Part shown: positions 5,683 to 6,939 of the stretch, one piece after another
Layout: every line of letters begins with the position of its first letter
How positions within the stretch are numbered: position 1 is the stretch's first letter
NCBI GenBank assembly: GCA_021324715.1
Contig: JAJPIN010000282.1
Span: 1-6,939, forward strand
DNA: 6,939 bases
Reading direction: 5' to 3'
DNA from: Nitrososphaeria archaeon
GTDB lineage: Archaea > Thermoproteota > Nitrososphaeria > Nitrososphaerales > Nitrososphaeraceae
Notes under the pieces: model-generated
What the model was told of the DNA's origin: nothing
Databases searched by the model: none
What the model saw: the letters and a program-made list of their open reading frames with translations, nothing else
Translations under genes and position numbers: made by a program

Positions 5683-6166
5683 GATGCTCACGGTAAAAAT
5701 GGCGAATACTGGTAAGCAAAATGTCTCCTAGCTGACAAGGAAAGGGTCTTGATTCTGCACACTTTGCCCAAAAGGGTCATGTGCGCTGTAAAAGAGTATT
5801 TTAATCAGCAATGATGGGAATAGTGCAGGAAGTAGGTTTTCGAATTTTGATACTAGTCAATTTTAGCATCAATATTGTGACTTGTAACACTGTAGTGATC
5901 TATTATTAATTGTGTAAATATTACCTAACATTGGAAAACGACAGGTTCAAACGCAAGCAGCAAGGGTTAGACAACTTTGATCTTAAAAAGTAATAACATC
6001 TTAGCATGATACGTTATGAATGATAGGATTATGCTAATTAATTACTCCCTTTTCATCGAATTTTAAGATTGTAATTCTTACATAATAAAAAGCTCTAATC
6101 CTACTCTAGTGACAGATTACAGATAAAGTAATAAGTCGGCAACCAGTAAATTAAACGAAAAATTTT
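5683..6166. other. 484-bp intergenic gap with nested inverted repeats, no gene seen
   Basis: No tRNA fold or convincing ORF was found; a 32-codon hydrophobic frame at 5811-5909 lacks support. The right half contains a nested inverted-repeat structure that is listed separately. A weak AT-rich block around 6121-6134 is the only candidate promoter element close to the LamG gene. No strong T-tract marks the end of the phosphatase transcript. Confidence 0.5.
5980..6069. repeat. Nested inverted repeats, possible structured RNA or cruciform
   Basis: Three stems nest in order. ATCTTAAAA (5980-5988) pairs with TTTTAAGAT (6061-6069). AGTAAT (5989-5994) pairs with ATTACT (6041-6046). TTAGCATGAT (6001-6010) pairs with ATTATGCTAA (6028-6037), with one G-U if RNA. 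An alternative stem TAGGATTA (6024-6031) with TAATCCTA (6096-6103) would disrupt the innermost one. The stems are AT-rich, so chance is a real alternative, and no promoter or T-tract clearly frames it as an RNA gene. Confidence 0.3.
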
Positions 6167-6939
6167 ATGAGAAATTTCAATTATAACCTGACATTTCTTG
6201 GCACAATAGTCACTTTGGCACTATTATCTATAATCGCGATTTTAAATTCTCAATCTGTCTATTCTCAAAACAACCAAACAGAAGTGAGCCATCTAGACGT
6301 AAACAATACAAGCTCCGTATCAAAATTCAGTGTTGCTGCATGGTTCAAAACGTCAAATGATTACAATACAAATGCCTTCATAGTCAATAAAGCCGGCGAT
6401 ACAGGCAATATGAACTATGGAATATGGATGAACAATGCAGAAAAAATACAGGCAGGATTTGAAACTTCAACCGGAAAGCCAATGTATGCAACATCACCTC
6501 TTTCATACAGTGATGGTAAGTGGCACTACGCAGTGGTAACATATGATGGTTCAGCTGTCAATCTTTATGTAGACGGAGTGATGGTCGCTACGAAATCAGC
6601 CTCAGGGAGTCCTGACAATGGTGGTGAAGAACCAGTAAGATTGGGTGCCAATGCTGATTCACTTAGTAATTACTTTATTGGTGATGTGGATGAGGTTAGA
6701 GTATGGAGTAGCGCACTATCTGCACAACAAGTAATTGATGCGTCTAATGGTAATTTCGATACTAAAAATCAAATAATGTATCTGGACTTTTCACAGCCGT
6801 TAAACGAAACATTACCCGTAAATCAAACCACAACGAATGCAACCTCGGCAGTAAATGAAACTGCTACGAATGCAACCTCGGCAGTAAATGAAACTGCTAC
6901 GAATGCAACCTCGGCAGTAAATGAAACTGCTACGAATGC
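6167..6939 (+). CDS. Secreted LamG-domain protein with N-glycosylation-sequon repeats (3' end outside window)
   Basis: The frame is open from ATG 6167 to the window end, giving 257 complete codons. A hydrophobic segment at about 8-30 followed by VYSQ looks like a signal peptide. Residues about 52-195 match a LamG/concanavalin-like jelly roll (Laminin_G_3 type): FSVAAWFKT at 54-62, DGKWHYAVVTYDG at 116-128, VNLYVDGVMVAT at 131-142, VRLGAN at 157-162, and IGDVDEVRVWSSALSAQQV at 171-189. Such domains bind carbohydrate or protein ligands at cell surfaces. From residue 213 the chain becomes a low-complexity tail with NET and NQT, then exact 11-mers TNATSAVNETA. Each 11-mer has two N-x-T sequons, so the tail could be densely N-glycosylated, acting as a stalk or wall-associated spacer. 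What follows beyond the window is unknown. The call for the LamG fold is strong; the ligand is not predictable. Confidence 0.85.
   Translation, partial: MRNFNYNLTFLGTIVTLALLSIIAILNSQSVYSQNNQTEVSHLDVNNTSSVSKFSVAAWFKTSNDYNTNAFIVNKAGDTGNMNYGIWMNNAEKIQAGFETSTGKPMYATSPLSYSDGKWHYAVVTYDGSAVNLYVDGVMVATKSASGSPDNGGEEPVRLGANADSLSNYFIGDVDEVRVWSSALSAQQVIDASNGNFDTKNQIMYLDFSQPLNETLPVNQTTTNATSAVNETATNATSAVNETATNATSAVNETATN
6833..6939. repeat. Exact tandem 33-bp repeats, running off the window
   Basis: Units start at 6833, 6866 and 6899, and a fourth begins at 6932 and is cut. The three full copies are identical at every base, including silent positions. The period is 11 codons, in frame with the LamG gene. 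The total copy number cannot be known from this window. Confidence 0.95.

Noticed and set aside
5805..5820. ATGATGG resembling a C/D-box RNA box C
   Set aside because: The match is imperfect, and no box D or C'/D' pair is found at the right spacing.
5811..5909. 32-codon hydrophobic open frame after the phosphatase gene
   Set aside because: Too short, no ribosome site or promoter, and expected by chance in such DNA.
5941..5965. GGTTCAAAC resembling a tRNA T-loop
   Set aside because: The flanking bases do not form a T-stem and no acceptor or anticodon arm can be drawn around it.

Overview
The window is a low-GC stretch with short archaeal-type promoters. TATA-like boxes lie about 25-28 bp ahead of several start codons, which implies leaderless or very short-leader mRNAs, and one start is a TTG. 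Together with the gene set (a DPM1-like/GtrA fusion, a CDF transporter, an exported purple-acid-phosphatase-like enzyme and a secreted LamG protein rich in N-glycosylation sequons), this best fits an archaeon. My guess is an ammonia-oxidising member of the Nitrososphaeria (Thaumarchaeota); that is inference from style and not proven by a marker gene.

Layout from left to right. Positions 1-411 hold the C-terminal dimerisation domain of a dihydrolipoamide-dehydrogenase-type flavoprotein, cut by the window edge. A 507-bp gap follows, with only weak hairpins and paired inverted repeats close to the next gene. Positions 919-2148 encode a membrane GT2 glycosyltransferase fused to a GtrA domain, with altered GT-A motifs. 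On the minus strand, 2211-2948 encodes a 2H-phosphoesterase-like protein lacking the second catalytic histidine. It is divergent from a CDF metal-efflux gene (3148-4092), whose promoter carries a nearly perfect tandem 21-bp duplication over the TATA box and ribosome-binding region. Convergent to that, on the minus strand at 4322-4552, is a 76-residue LEA-like protein with three 11-residue repeats. It is divergent from a secreted metallophosphatase (4687-5682). After a 484-bp gap with a nested inverted-repeat structure, a secreted LamG-domain protein starts at 6167. It runs off the window inside an exact 33-bp repeat encoding N-glycosylation sequons.

Most genes appear to be independently transcribed, because neighbours change strand or are widely spaced, so I see no operon. 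A loose theme is the cell envelope: two exported proteins, a polyprenyl-linked sugar transferase candidate and a metal transporter, plus a small hydrophilic protein of desiccation/stress type. I found no CRISPR array, tRNA, rRNA, transposase or integrase, and nothing that amounts to a clear multi-gene novel system. The most interesting items are the two in-frame 33-bp repeat genes, the duplicated CDF promoter, and three enzymes whose hallmark residues are changed.
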